From the NCBI GenBank assembly GCA_965232615.1, contig OZ246985.1, positions 2,418,001 to 2,482,000 on the forward strand: a stretch of DNA of 64,000 nt, given 5' to 3'. Numbering within the stretch: position 1 is the stretch's first letter; every line of letters starts with the position of its first letter. A model generated the notes under the pieces. The model was not told where the DNA came from. It saw only the letters and a list, made by a program, of their open reading frames with translations, and made no database searches. Shown here piece by piece: positions 42,188 to 51,526 of this stretch. Both the position numbers and the translations under genes were made by a program. Source of the stretch: UBA2779 sp965232615 (lineage in GTDB: Bacteria; Spirochaetota; Spirochaetia; DSM-2461).

Positions 42188-44719
42188 ATGTCTCCCATGA
42201 GTAGCTATCCATTTCAAGATATAGAACCCAAATGGCAGAAATACTGGGACACTAATAGAACCTTTAAGGTAACTGAAGACTCATCTATTCCCAAAGATAA
42301 GCGATGCTACATTCTGGATATGTTCCCTTACCCATCCGGAGCGGGATTGCATGTAGGGCATCCTGAAGGATATACCGCTACAGACGTCTATTCTCGTTAC
42401 CTGCGCATGAAAGGATTCAATGTACTGCATCCCATGGGATATGATTCCTTTGGACTTCCGGCCGAAAACTATGCCATTAAAACGGGTACTCCTCCCCAGA
42501 GTTCCACTGAAAACAATATCAGACATTTTACACAGCAGATCAAGAGTCTGGGCTTCAGTTATGACTGGGACAGGGAAGTTCAAACCCATACTCCGGAATA
42601 CTATCGGTGGACTCAGTGGATATTTCTTCAACTGTATAAAAGGGGATTGGCGTATGAAAGTGATATGCCCATCAACTGGTGCTCCAGTTGCAAAACAGGT
42701 CTTGCCAATGAAGAAGTGAAGGATGGTAAATGTGAACGCTGCAGCAATGCTGTTGAACGGCGCAGGATCCGTCAGTGGGTTTTAAAGATTACATCGTATG
42801 CAGAAGCATTGCTCAACGATCTCGATGATCTCGATTGGCCGGAATCAATAAAATCCATGCAGCGCAACTGGATTGGCCGATCTGAAGGAGCCAATGTGAC
42901 ATTCCTACTTGCAGGAAAAGCAGCAGACCAGGGACAACTAGACGTCTATACCACACGGCCGGACACCCTCTTCGGGGCAACTTACATGGTATTGGCACCG
43001 GAACACCCCCTGGTGAGAAGGATTTGCACCGCCGATCAGAAAAGTTCCGTAGAATCCTACATTGAAAAAGCAAATCGCAAGAGCGATCTGGAACGCACTG
43101 ATTTAGCCAAAGAAAAAACCGGTGTGTTTACCGGAGCCTTTGCTGTGAATCCTGTCAATGGTTTGAATATCCCAATCTGGATTTCTGATTACATTCTTAT
43201 TTCCTATGGAACTGGGGCCATTATGGCTGTTCCAGGACATGATCAACGGGATTGGGAGTTTGCCAGAGAATTTAATCTTCCCATTATCGAAGTACTCCAG
43301 GGGGGCGATATAACAAAGGAAGCTTTTGTTGGGGATGGACCACATATCAATTCTGATTACCTGAATGGGATGGGCAAAAAGGAGGCCATTGATACCATTA
43401 TTGAGAGACTTGAAGAGGACGGGAAGGGGTTTCGTACAATTAATTACAAACTCAGGGACTGGATCTTCAGCCGGCAGCGGTACTGGGGCGAGCCCATTCC
43501 CCTTATTCACTGTCCTGACGATGGCATTGTACCCATACCCGAAGATGAACTTCCTCTCAGACTGCCTGAGGTGGAAAAATATGAACCTTCCGGTACGGGA
43601 GAGAGTCCCCTGACAACTATCGATGAGTGGGTAAACTGTCTTTGTCCGGTATGCGGCGGAGCGGCGAAACGGGAAACCAATACGATGCCCCAATGGGCTG
43701 GTTCCTGCTGGTACTATCTCCGTTACATTGATCCGCACAACAAGAAGAGCTTTATTGATCCGGAAAAGGAAAAGTACTGGATGCCTGTTGACCTCTATGT
43801 TGGGGGCGCGGAACATGCGGTACTCCATCTGCTCTATGCCCGATTCTGGCATAAGGTTCTTCACGAATTAGGACTTGTCTCTACATCGGAACCATTCCAG
43901 CGTCTCATCAACCAGGGCATGATAACCTCCTTTGCCTACATGCGTAAGGATAAGACACTGCTTCCTCTGGATGAAGTAACCATCAACGGGAGTACTTACA
44001 CGGAGACAGCCACGGGGGAAGCTTTATACCAGGTTGTTGCCAAGATGTCCAAGACATTAAAAAATGTAATCAATCCCGATGATATTATCAGTAGATTTGG
44101 TGCCGATTCCATGAGAATGTACGAAATGTTTATGGGCCCTCTGGAAGTATCCATGCCCTGGCAGACTCAAGGTCTGGTCGGTATTCATCGTTTTCTCAAC
44201 AGAGTGTGGGATGTGGCCACTCGACCCATAACGGATGATGAACTATCTCCGTCCCAATCGAAAATTCTGAACAAAACCCTGAAGAAAGTAGGAACAGATA
44301 CTGCATCACTTAACTTCAACACCGCCATTGCTCAGATGATGATCTTCATCAATGAGATTTGCAGAGAGAAAACCTGTCTGAGAAAACTGTGGGAACCCTT
44401 TGTTCTCATACTTGCTCCTTATGCTCCCCACCTTGGAGAGGAAATGTGGCGTATGCTCGGTCATGAAAACACCCTGGCTTATGAAAACTATCCGATCTGG
44501 GATGAATCCTTCACTGTTGATGATGAGAAAGAAGTTGTCCTCCAGGTTAACGGCAGGGTGAGATCCCGAATAGTTGCGGCTGCGGGAACATCCAGGATTG
44601 AATTGGAGAAACTTGCAGCGGCCGATGAAAAAATTAGAGCCTGGTTGTCTGGTAAGGATGTGGTTAAAATTATCACTATTCCCGACCGTCTGGTTAACTT
44701 TGTGGTTAAAAATCCGTAG
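42188..44719 (+). CDS. leuS: Leucyl-tRNA synthetase
   Basis: 843 residues, full length. HIGH-type motif AGLHVGHPEG at about 52-61, the CP1 editing domain (TTRPDTLFGATYMVLAPEHP and GTGAIMAVPGHDQRDWEFA), a zinc-type cysteine cluster before it (CSSCKTGLANEEVKDGKCERC), and the KMSKS loop as KMSKT. It charges tRNA(Leu) and edits norvaline/isoleucine. It stands alone; the next gene starts 270 bp downstream. Confidence 0.97.
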   Translation: MSPMSSYPFQDIEPKWQKYWDTNRTFKVTEDSSIPKDKRCYILDMFPYPSGAGLHVGHPEGYTATDVYSRYLRMKGFNVLHPMGYDSFGLPAENYAIKTGTPPQSSTENNIRHFTQQIKSLGFSYDWDREVQTHTPEYYRWTQWIFLQLYKRGLAYESDMPINWCSSCKTGLANEEVKDGKCERCSNAVERRRIRQWVLKITSYAEALLNDLDDLDWPESIKSMQRNWIGRSEGANVTFLLAGKAADQGQLDVYTTRPDTLFGATYMVLAPEHPLVRRICTADQKSSVESYIEKANRKSDLERTDLAKEKTGVFTGAFAVNPVNGLNIPIWISDYILISYGTGAIMAVPGHDQRDWEFAREFNLPIIEVLQGGDITKEAFVGDGPHINSDYLNGMGKKEAIDTIIERLEEDGKGFRTINYKLRDWIFSRQRYWGEPIPLIHCPDDGIVPIPEDELPLRLPEVEKYEPSGTGESPLTTIDEWVNCLCPVCGGAAKRETNTMPQWAGSCWYYLRYIDPHNKKSFIDPEKEKYWMPVDLYVGGAEHAVLHLLYARFWHKVLHELGLVSTSEPFQRLINQGMITSFAYMRKDKTLLPLDEVTINGSTYTETATGEALYQVVAKMSKTLKNVINPDDIISRFGADSMRMYEMFMGPLEVSMPWQTQGLVGIHRFLNRVWDVATRPITDDELSPSQSKILNKTLKKVGTDTASLNFNTAIAQMMIFINEICREKTCLRKLWEPFVLILAPYAPHLGEEMWRMLGHENTLAYENYPIWDESFTVDDEKEVVLQVNGRVRSRIVAAAGTSRIELEKLAAADEKIRAWLSGKDVVKIITIPDRLVNFVVKNP

Positions 44720-44721
44720 TA

Positions 44722-44771
44722 TCAGAAAGCTTGTTGTGACAGGGATATTCTTTGTCCAACAAGCTTTCTGA
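44722..44771. repeat. 15-bp perfect inverted repeat behind leuS
   Basis: TCAGAAAGCTTGTTG (44722-44736) and CAACAAGCTTTCTGA (44757-44771) around a 20-nt loop, starting 2 bp after the leuS stop. There is no T-run after it, so terminator function is uncertain. The arm recurs at 11983-11997, which suggests a small dispersed repeat. 44772-44990 shows nothing further. Confidence 0.65.
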
Positions 44772-44990
44772 CACCGCATTGGGAATACTACTGGTCACAA
44801 TCTTCAGCAGCATCCAATAGTGAAACTCTGAGACTGTGAGCACTCCCATCACGTATAACACGTCAGTGATGTGTCTTGAAAGGATGAATCGGCCGATGTA
44901 CAATATCCCTGTTTTCCTGGATGAGGTCAATTTCTGACATTTCCAGTTCCTAATCTCAACTCAACAATCTTGATCTTGTTTTCAGGTTGA

Positions 44991-46061
44991 ATGAAAATGA
45001 CTGAAGTATTCCCTTCCATCAGTGATATTCACCTCCTTCTCAAATGGTTTGAAGACTATGGCACGAACTATCCCTGGTCAACGGAAACAGGCATGGTACC
45101 AGACCCTTATGCCGTATGGATTTCCGAAGTTATGCTACAGCAGACGACTGTCGCGGCTGTTTTACCGCGGTACAAGCGGTGGATGGAACGATTCCCTGGA
45201 ATTGAAACACTTGCTCAAGCTTCGAGAGATGAAGTTTTTCGGGAATGGGAGGGATTGGGATATTACTCCAGGGCTGGGAATCTCCATTCAGCTGCCCGGG
45301 AAATCACACAAAAGTATGGCAGCCGAATACCTGGATCGGTATCAGAACTCAGGAAACTGCCAGGAGTAGGTGAATACATTGCATCGGCAGTAGCATCATT
45401 TGCCTTTGGTAAAAAGATCCTCACGATAGAAGCCAATGGACGCCGCATCGTTCAGAGATTGACTGCCTCAAAAAAATGGAATCGAAACCTGGAACGGTTT
45501 TTTCGGAATGCAGCCGAACAGAACATACCAAACCATCATTCTGGCAAATTCAATGCCTCACTGATGCAATTTGGTCAAAAAGTATGCCTTCCGGGAAAAC
45601 CAAAATGCGGTCAATGCCCTTTCACCCAGCGCTGTGAAGCGAACTCTCTGAATCTACAGGAAACAATTCCAGTACGGCACCGACCGACAATAATCAATAA
45701 AGCCACGAATTTGGCTCTTGTCATGCAGGGTCGGGAGGTTTGGATAAGGATGCGTTCATCGGGTATTGCCGCCGGTCTCTGGGGCTTCCCTGATACAGCT
45801 GAGCTGTCCCGGCTGGAAGAGTGGATCCCCTCGGAATGCTTGAACACACAAATTCATTCATATACCCGATACAGAGATAAACTGCAGCCGATGATTTACA
45901 TTAAAAATCCGAATTTAAACTGTAGGGAAGAAATCCCGCCGACTCCAGAAGGACAATGGATCAATGTTAAAGATTTAGACGACTTTGGAATGCCCACAGC
46001 ACATCGATCCATTGCCAGGAACTTGTCTTTATATCTTAAATCAACAATAATAGACTCATGA
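44991..46061 (+). CDS. mutY: A/G-specific adenine DNA glycosylase
   Basis: 356 residues; removes A opposite 8-oxoG. Catalytic Glu46 in SEVMLQQTTV, helix-hairpin-helix LRKLPGVGEYIASAV, and the 4Fe-4S motif VCLPGKPKCGQCPFTQRC. A C-terminal NUDT1-like domain (from about 230, GIAAGLWGFPDTAEL) recognises 8-oxoG. The position of E. coli Asp138 (LDGNV) reads IEANG here, i.e. Glu147. Stop overlaps the next ATG (ATGA), so mutY leads into the TRAP operon. Confidence 0.93.
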   Translation: MKMTEVFPSISDIHLLLKWFEDYGTNYPWSTETGMVPDPYAVWISEVMLQQTTVAAVLPRYKRWMERFPGIETLAQASRDEVFREWEGLGYYSRAGNLHSAAREITQKYGSRIPGSVSELRKLPGVGEYIASAVASFAFGKKILTIEANGRRIVQRLTASKKWNRNLERFFRNAAEQNIPNHHSGKFNASLMQFGQKVCLPGKPKCGQCPFTQRCEANSLNLQETIPVRHRPTIINKATNLALVMQGREVWIRMRSSGIAAGLWGFPDTAELSRLEEWIPSECLNTQIHSYTRYRDKLQPMIYIKNPNLNCREEIPPTPEGQWINVKDLDDFGMPTAHRSIARNLSLYLKSTIIDS

Positions 46062-47056
46062 AAATAAAAAAAATGTTTCTCTCATTACTTTCAATATCGC
46101 TGGTACTCGCTTCATGTGCTTCGATAAAAAAATCAGCCATTCGTTCCGTAGCGGATATACTGTCCTCCAGCGAAGGAGGCAGTGCCTTTACATCGGATGA
46201 TGATCCTCAACTTATAGCAGAGTCCCTCCCCCTGGCCTTGAAGCTGTATGAGATTCTTCTGGCATATGATTCGGAGAATACTGATCTGGCTGCTGCAGCA
46301 GGTCGGAATTTCACCATGTACTCTGGAGCCTTTGTACAGATGCCAGCAGACATGCTGGATGATGAGCAGTGGAACGAAGCGGATATTGCCCGCAAACGGG
46401 CAAAAAAGCTGTTCCGTCGGGGCCGCGGCTACCTTATGCAGGCATTGGAAATGAAACATGATGGCTTCATGGATTCACTGGATACTGGTGAATACGATAG
46501 TGCCATCATTAAACTTAAACAAACAGATGCATCTACAGCGTTCTGGGCTGGATTGGCCTGGCTGGGCATGGCCAGTACCGACCCCTTTGACCTGGAGCTC
46601 GCAACAACTCTCGACAAGGCCGTTCTGCTTCTGTACAGGTCTCTGGAGCTGGAAGAAGCCAATCCCGGGCTTCATGATGCAATGATACAGGTTCAGATGG
46701 TATTGCCATCAGCCATAATATCCGCCATGAGGGAGAGAAGTCCAGCTACTGCCATCTTCATGGATGAGTATTACAGGAGCAATGGTGTCAGTGAAGATCC
46801 CTTGAAACGGTCTTTTTACCATTACTACAGAGCTCTTTCCCTGTACGAAGATACAAATCCCTCCCCTCACATCACAATGGCCACCGCCGTATCGATAAAA
46901 GAGCAGGATGCTGAAGGTTTCAAAAATTACCTGGCCAAAGCCCTGGCTGTTGATCCTGAGGCCAGCCCTGATACACGGCTGATGACTATTCTATACCAGG
47001 AGAAAGCCCGGTGGCTTCTGGATAATATTGAAAGTTTTTTTCTGGTGGATTTCTAA
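46058..47056 (+). CDS. tatT: TRAP transporter-associated lipoprotein TatT (TP0956-like)
   Basis: 332 residues. Lipoprotein signal with lipobox VLASC (Cys20), then an all-helical TPR-like body (ALKLYEILLAYDSENTDLAAAAGRNF, ARKRAKKLFRRGRGYLMQAL, DKAVLLLYRSLELEEANPGL). This is the TRAP-associated T component characterised in Treponema pallidum, which forms a trimer with the P component in the periplasm. It overlaps mutY upstream and abuts tatP downstream. Confidence 0.85.
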   Translation: MKIKKMFLSLLSISLVLASCASIKKSAIRSVADILSSSEGGSAFTSDDDPQLIAESLPLALKLYEILLAYDSENTDLAAAAGRNFTMYSGAFVQMPADMLDDEQWNEADIARKRAKKLFRRGRGYLMQALEMKHDGFMDSLDTGEYDSAIIKLKQTDASTAFWAGLAWLGMASTDPFDLELATTLDKAVLLLYRSLELEEANPGLHDAMIQVQMVLPSAIISAMRERSPATAIFMDEYYRSNGVSEDPLKRSFYHYYRALSLYEDTNPSPHITMATAVSIKEQDAEGFKNYLAKALAVDPEASPDTRLMTILYQEKARWLLDNIESFFLVDF

Positions 47057-48054
47057 TGAAAGAATCACTTCGCCGATTGATCATGACAGCTTCATTGATC
47101 GTTTTTTTCACCTTACCGGCAGCCAGTTTAACACTGAAACTTGCCAGCCCCTTTCCTGAAGGATCGGCCTGGGATACCAGCCTGAAACGGCTGGCTGTTC
47201 AGTGGCAGAAAATCTCCGGGGGAAAAATACGTATGCGCATCTATCCCGGTAGTGTTGCCGGAAGTGAGGGGGATATGATACGTAAAATGCGGTTTGGTCA
47301 GGTAGATATCGCTGTACTGACTACATTTGGAATGAAGAGTATTGTACCCGATTCTTTTGTAATGACTCTACCTGGGATTCTTCAGTCTGAAGAGGAACTG
47401 GATTATGCCATAACTGAATTTGCTCCAAGGTTCAATGAAAGCTTCATCTCGAAAGGATTTCGAGTGCTGGTGTGGTCAAAAACAGGCTGGGCATATTTTT
47501 TTACTGCCGATCAAATACGTACACCTGATCAATTGCAGAAAGAAAGATTATCAGTCAGTAATACAGATGAGGAACTGGCGGCAAATTTCAAGGCATTGGA
47601 TTTCAATGTTGTACCCATGGCCCTTGGAGAGGTAATGGTGGCATTGCAGAGCGGAATGGCAACCGCCGCCTACGGCCCTCCACTTGCAGCTGCAGCATAC
47701 CAGTGGTTCTTTCAAATCCCCTACATGCTGAGTTTCAGGCTTGCACCAGTGATGGGCGGCATCGTTATCAGCGAAAAAACCTGGCAGCGTATACCCAACC
47801 AGCTCCATGAAGAATTCCTGAAAGCCATACATACAGTTGCCTTTGAATTTCAACGTGAATCCAATCGATTGAATAAAGAAGCAATGAAAGTAATGCAAAA
47901 GAACAATCTTACGGTTACCGAACTGACTGAAACAGAACTTGAAGACTGGCATCAGGTGTTTACGGAGGGGCATTCCCTGCTGGTGGGTGATAATAAATGG
48001 ATTGATAAAAAGGTGTACAACGACTTCATCACAAGTCTTGAAGGTTTGAGGTAA
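47056..48054 (+). CDS. TRAP transporter substrate-binding protein, DctP family (first)
   Basis: 332 residues: signal peptide (to about residue 24), then LKLASPFPEGSAWDTSLKRLAVQW, KIRMRIYPGSVAGSEGDMIRKMRFGQVDIAVLT (split here as motif guide) and LGEVMVALQSGMATAAYGPP, a TP0957-like P component. It captures ligand, possibly a hydrophobic acid, in the periplasm. It overlaps tatT by 1 bp. About half its residues match the second P component directly downstream, so the pair arose by tandem duplication. Confidence 0.9.
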   Translation: MKESLRRLIMTASLIVFFTLPAASLTLKLASPFPEGSAWDTSLKRLAVQWQKISGGKIRMRIYPGSVAGSEGDMIRKMRFGQVDIAVLTTFGMKSIVPDSFVMTLPGILQSEEELDYAITEFAPRFNESFISKGFRVLVWSKTGWAYFFTADQIRTPDQLQKERLSVSNTDEELAANFKALDFNVVPMALGEVMVALQSGMATAAYGPPLAAAAYQWFFQIPYMLSFRLAPVMGGIVISEKTWQRIPNQLHEEFLKAIHTVAFEFQRESNRLNKEAMKVMQKNNLTVTELTETELEDWHQVFTEGHSLLVGDNKWIDKKVYNDFITSLEGLR

Positions 48055-48057
48055 TCA

Positions 48058-49083
48058 ATGATCAATAAATACACAGAGAAGTATTCCCAGTATCGACGAA
48101 GAGCATGGCTTGTCATTGTATTTCTGACAATAACCCCAATGGCAATGGGGGCCGTTACAATAAAGATGGCCAGTCAACTGCCGGAAGGTTCTACATGGCA
48201 CACCGACTTGCTCCGTATGGCAGATGAATGGCGGACTATCAGCAATGGGAAAGTACGTCTTCGCATATATCCTGGCAACATCGCCGGCAGTGAAGCTGAT
48301 ATGATCCGTAAGATGCGTTTTGGACAACTTGACGCCGGTATATTCACAGCTTTTGGATTAAAATCCATGGTTCCGGAAACCTTTGTTGTTACCCTGCCGG
48401 GACTTATACAAACGGAAAAGGAACTTGATTATGTCCTGGATAACTGGGTAGAACAATTCGATGAGAGATTCAGGGAGGAAGGATTTGAATTGATGACCTG
48501 GTCCAAGACTGGCTGGGCCTATATGTTCGGTCCAGAACCACTGAAAATCCCTGCCGATCTTCAAAAACACACTCTGGCCGTTGACAACACGGAAACAGAA
48601 ATGGCCGTTGCTTTCAAAACACTGGGATTCCATGTTGCGCCTGTGTCTCTGGGGGAAATAATGGTATCCCTACAGAGTGGTTTAGTTGATGCCTTCTATG
48701 CTCCTCCGATTGCAGCCGCAGCTTTTCAATGGTTTGCTCTGGCACCCTATGCAACAGAATACCGGGTGGCCCCTGTTGTGGGTGGTGTTGTTCTTTCCCA
48801 GCGATCCTGGAAACGAATTCCCAGGGAGTTTCATGAAAAGATCAAAGCCTCCGTCTTCAACATGACCCGGCAGTATCATAATGAATCTCTACGTCTCAAT
48901 AATGAAGCTCTCCGAATCATGGAAGAGAATGGACTGAAACGCATCAATATCAGCCCTGAAGAAGTTAGTCTGTGGACCGATAAAATGCTTGAAGGTCATC
49001 TATTGATGACAGGTGATGACAAGTCAATTCCCCTCAATATCTATGAAAGCCTTAAATCAGTATTGAATGACATGAGGAATTGA
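48058..49083 (+). CDS. TRAP transporter substrate-binding protein, DctP family (second)
   Basis: 341 residues, same layout as its neighbour: signal-anchor (AWLVIVFLTITPMAMGAVTI), TWHTDLLRMADEWR, YPGNIAGSEADMIRKMRFGQ, LGEIMVSLQSGLVDAFYAPP. It starts 3 bp after the first P gene and overlaps the QM fusion gene by 4 bp, so all are co-transcribed. T. pallidum has one P protein in this operon; two suggests two ligands or a heteromeric receptor. Confidence 0.9.
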   Translation: MINKYTEKYSQYRRRAWLVIVFLTITPMAMGAVTIKMASQLPEGSTWHTDLLRMADEWRTISNGKVRLRIYPGNIAGSEADMIRKMRFGQLDAGIFTAFGLKSMVPETFVVTLPGLIQTEKELDYVLDNWVEQFDERFREEGFELMTWSKTGWAYMFGPEPLKIPADLQKHTLAVDNTETEMAVAFKTLGFHVAPVSLGEIMVSLQSGLVDAFYAPPIAAAAFQWFALAPYATEYRVAPVVGGVVLSQRSWKRIPREFHEKIKASVFNMTRQYHNESLRLNNEALRIMEENGLKRINISPEEVSLWTDKMLEGHLLMTGDDKSIPLNIYESLKSVLNDMRN

Positions 49084-50945
49084 GCATGTCGGAGGAATTG
49101 AAATGGAATAATAGAATTGCTCTGGCACAAGATCTGACCGGCGGCATTTTTCTCTTTGCCCTGGCCGTTGTACCGGTTGTGGAGATTGTTTTACGCAAGC
49201 TCACAGGTTCGGGTTTGGTGTGGTCCTCAGGTTTTCTCCAACACACTGTGGTATGGGTTGCCTGGATGGGAGGGATTGCAGCCTCTCGAGAAGGTACCCA
49301 TCTTTCCCTCTCTGCGGTCGATGAACCAAAGAATCGATACGGCCTTATTATCATTTCAGTTCGCAACTTCAGTGCAGCAGCAATTAATATGGCGTTTGCT
49401 GTTGCTTCGGCATCTTTTCTCGTTCTGGGATTTGCTCCCGGTGACAGTGTTGGAGTTCTTCCCATAAGATTGATTCTCATTATCCTACCGTTTGGATATC
49501 TTGTGATGGCTATTTACTCATTGTGGCATCCTCACCAGAAATCATCTTTCCGGCTGATCCCGGGAGGATTGTTGCTGGGCCTTTTGCTTTCCCTGCCCGC
49601 TGTAGTAAATCTCCTGGGTGTGGTTTTTACGGATCTTCCATTTGCCCTCTTCGACGCGACAGATACCTGGTACAAAGTGTTTGCATGGGTACGATGGCCC
49701 CTGATCGTTCTGTTAGTATTCATGGGACTTCATGGCCTACCCATCTATCTGATGCTTGGCGGTACGGCGCTTCTTCTCTTCTCAGGAAATTGGGGAGCAT
49801 TGGAATCCCTGCCGAACGAAGCGTACAACCTGCTGACAGGAAATATGATTCCTGCAATTCCACTGTTCACCATTGCCGGGTATCTGCTTTCTGAAAGCTC
49901 CTCTGGTAAACGCCTGGTATATTTTTTCAGGGCAGCGCTGGGTTGGCTGCCGGGTGGTTTATCCGTAGTGGCTGTTGTCGCCTGCGCGTACTTCACGACA
50001 TTTACAGGGGCATCAGGTGTTACAATTCTAGCTCTCGGAGGTTTACTGGCTTCCGTTCTCATAGAGAGTAAACAGTATGGAAAGGACTTTTCGCGGGGCT
50101 TGATAACATCTTCCGGCAGTGTCGGTTTACTCTTTCCACCAGCTCTGCCCATTATCATGTATGGTGTCACTGCCCAGATCAGCATACTGGACATGTTTCT
50201 TGGAGGATTACTTCCAGGTTTGCTTCTTGTACTGGTTATTTCCGGAATGGGAGTTTTCCGGGCGATACGAAATAAACCGGAGCGGGTTAGATTTGAAATG
50301 CGGGAATTCAGGCTTGCAGTGAAGGGAGCTGCCGGAGATTTATTGTTGCCCGTTGTTTTGCTTGTTTGTTACTTCAGCGGTTTAACCAACGTGGTGGAAA
50401 CCTCTGCTCTGGCCGTTGTCTACACCATAATCCTTCTTGCAGCGACCCGGGAGTTTACCCATGGGTTGATTGCACGGGTTCTTCGTCGGGGTGTACCGGT
50501 TATTGGAGGGGTGCTTGTTATACTAGCCGCAGCCAAAGGTCTGAGTTACTACATTGTAGACGCACAAGTACCAACTCTACTGACCGGGTTTTTCAGGGAC
50601 AATATCTCATCCAGATTCGTTTTTCTCATCCTGCTCAATGTTGTGCTGCTCATTACTGGTACGTTAATGGATATATACTCTGCTATTCTCGTAATTGCAC
50701 CACTCATTGTACCGCTCGGAGAGTTGTATGGTGTTCACCCCGTACAACTGGGGATCATTTTCCTGGCAAATCTCCAGCTTGGCTATCTAACACCGCCTGT
50801 GGGAATGAACTTGTTTCTGGCAAGCTACACCTTTAACGAACCCATGACCAAGGTGTATAAACAGGTTGTTCCTTTCCTTCTGGTGCTGTTTGTTGGTGTA
50901 TTGCTTATAACCTATGTGCCCTGGTTCAGCCTTGCCCTTCTTTAA
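49080..50945 (+). CDS. TRAP transporter fused DctQ-DctM permease
   Basis: 621 residues: an N-terminal four-helix DctQ part (about 1-160; ALAVVPVVEIVLRKLTGSGL, VWVAWMGGIAASREGTHL) fused to a DctM ion-coupled transporter with about 12 helices (NMIPAIPLFTIAGYLL, GSVGLLFPPALPIIMYG, LGIIFLANLQLGYLTPPVGMN). The Q-M fusion matches TP0958 of T. pallidum. It moves ligand delivered by the P proteins across the inner membrane using an ion gradient. Confidence 0.93.
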   Translation: MSMSEELKWNNRIALAQDLTGGIFLFALAVVPVVEIVLRKLTGSGLVWSSGFLQHTVVWVAWMGGIAASREGTHLSLSAVDEPKNRYGLIIISVRNFSAAAINMAFAVASASFLVLGFAPGDSVGVLPIRLILIILPFGYLVMAIYSLWHPHQKSSFRLIPGGLLLGLLLSLPAVVNLLGVVFTDLPFALFDATDTWYKVFAWVRWPLIVLLVFMGLHGLPIYLMLGGTALLLFSGNWGALESLPNEAYNLLTGNMIPAIPLFTIAGYLLSESSSGKRLVYFFRAALGWLPGGLSVVAVVACAYFTTFTGASGVTILALGGLLASVLIESKQYGKDFSRGLITSSGSVGLLFPPALPIIMYGVTAQISILDMFLGGLLPGLLLVLVISGMGVFRAIRNKPERVRFEMREFRLAVKGAAGDLLLPVVLLVCYFSGLTNVVETSALAVVYTIILLAATREFTHGLIARVLRRGVPVIGGVLVILAAAKGLSYYIVDAQVPTLLTGFFRDNISSRFVFLILLNVVLLITGTLMDIYSAILVIAPLIVPLGELYGVHPVQLGIIFLANLQLGYLTPPVGMNLFLASYTFNEPMTKVYKQVVPFLLVLFVGVLLITYVPWFSLALL

Positions 50946-51190
50946 GAGCCTGTCGGACTTACGTCTCACGGTTCGATTTCTGCCCTTTCTCTCCAGGAGC
51001 AAGCCTCCTACTTGCTCCTTCCGAGCCGACTTCGTTCGCTTTCGCCGCCTTGAATCAGGAAAAAATCATCAGAAAACTAACGCGGATTATTTCACCGCCT
51101 GCCGCGGACAGATCGATACAGAGCGACCTGTCCGTATGTACCACACAGGGCAGACAAAGCCGGAACACAACAGGGCTGGCATTTTGTCAA
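50945..51190. mobile_element. Chimeric family-2/family-1 MITE remnant
   Basis: Starts AGCCTGTCGGACTTA and runs as the complement of the 18291-18452 element (GGTTCGATTTCTGCCC, TTGAATCAGGAAAAAATCAT). It then changes near 51085 into family-1-like sequence (CATTTTGTCAACACCGTAAC, GTGAGTCAGGAGGCAGTTTT). The far family-2 end is missing. It fills the gap between the TRAP permease and acyP, starting at the permease stop. The right limit is approximate. Confidence 0.6.
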
Positions 51191-51233
51191 CACCGTAACG
51201 GCGAAAAAGAGTGAGTCAGGAGGCAGTTTTAGA

Positions 51234-51506
51234 ATGGAAGCAAGAAAATTCATTGTTACAGGCCGAGTTCAGGGCGTTGGTTTTCGATGGTTCGTCAGTC
51301 GGCATGCTCACACCCTTGGAATAAATGGATGGGTAAAAAATAACAGGGATGGGTCGGTTGAAATATGGGCTGAAGCATTGACGGCCAAATTGGTGCAGTT
51401 TGAATCCCTGCTGAGAAAAGGCCCTCCTGGATCTGCTGTGAGAAATGTTCAGACCGTAAATGCTGGAGCTGTTCACGATTACAAGGGGTTTGACATCGTT
51501 TTTTAG
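51234..51506 (+). CDS. acyP: Acylphosphatase
   Basis: 90 residues with the canonical motifs ARKFIVTGRVQGVGFRWFV (phosphate loop, catalytic Arg in GFRW) and INGWVKNNRDGSVEIWAE (catalytic Asn). It hydrolyses acyl phosphates in the cytosol. It is convergent with the M16 peptidase gene (20-bp gap) and probably has its own start signals in, or next to, the upstream repeat remnant. Confidence 0.95.
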   Translation: MEARKFIVTGRVQGVGFRWFVSRHAHTLGINGWVKNNRDGSVEIWAEALTAKLVQFESLLRKGPPGSAVRNVQTVNAGAVHDYKGFDIVF

Positions 51507-51526
51507 CATACTTCCAAAGAGTGAAT

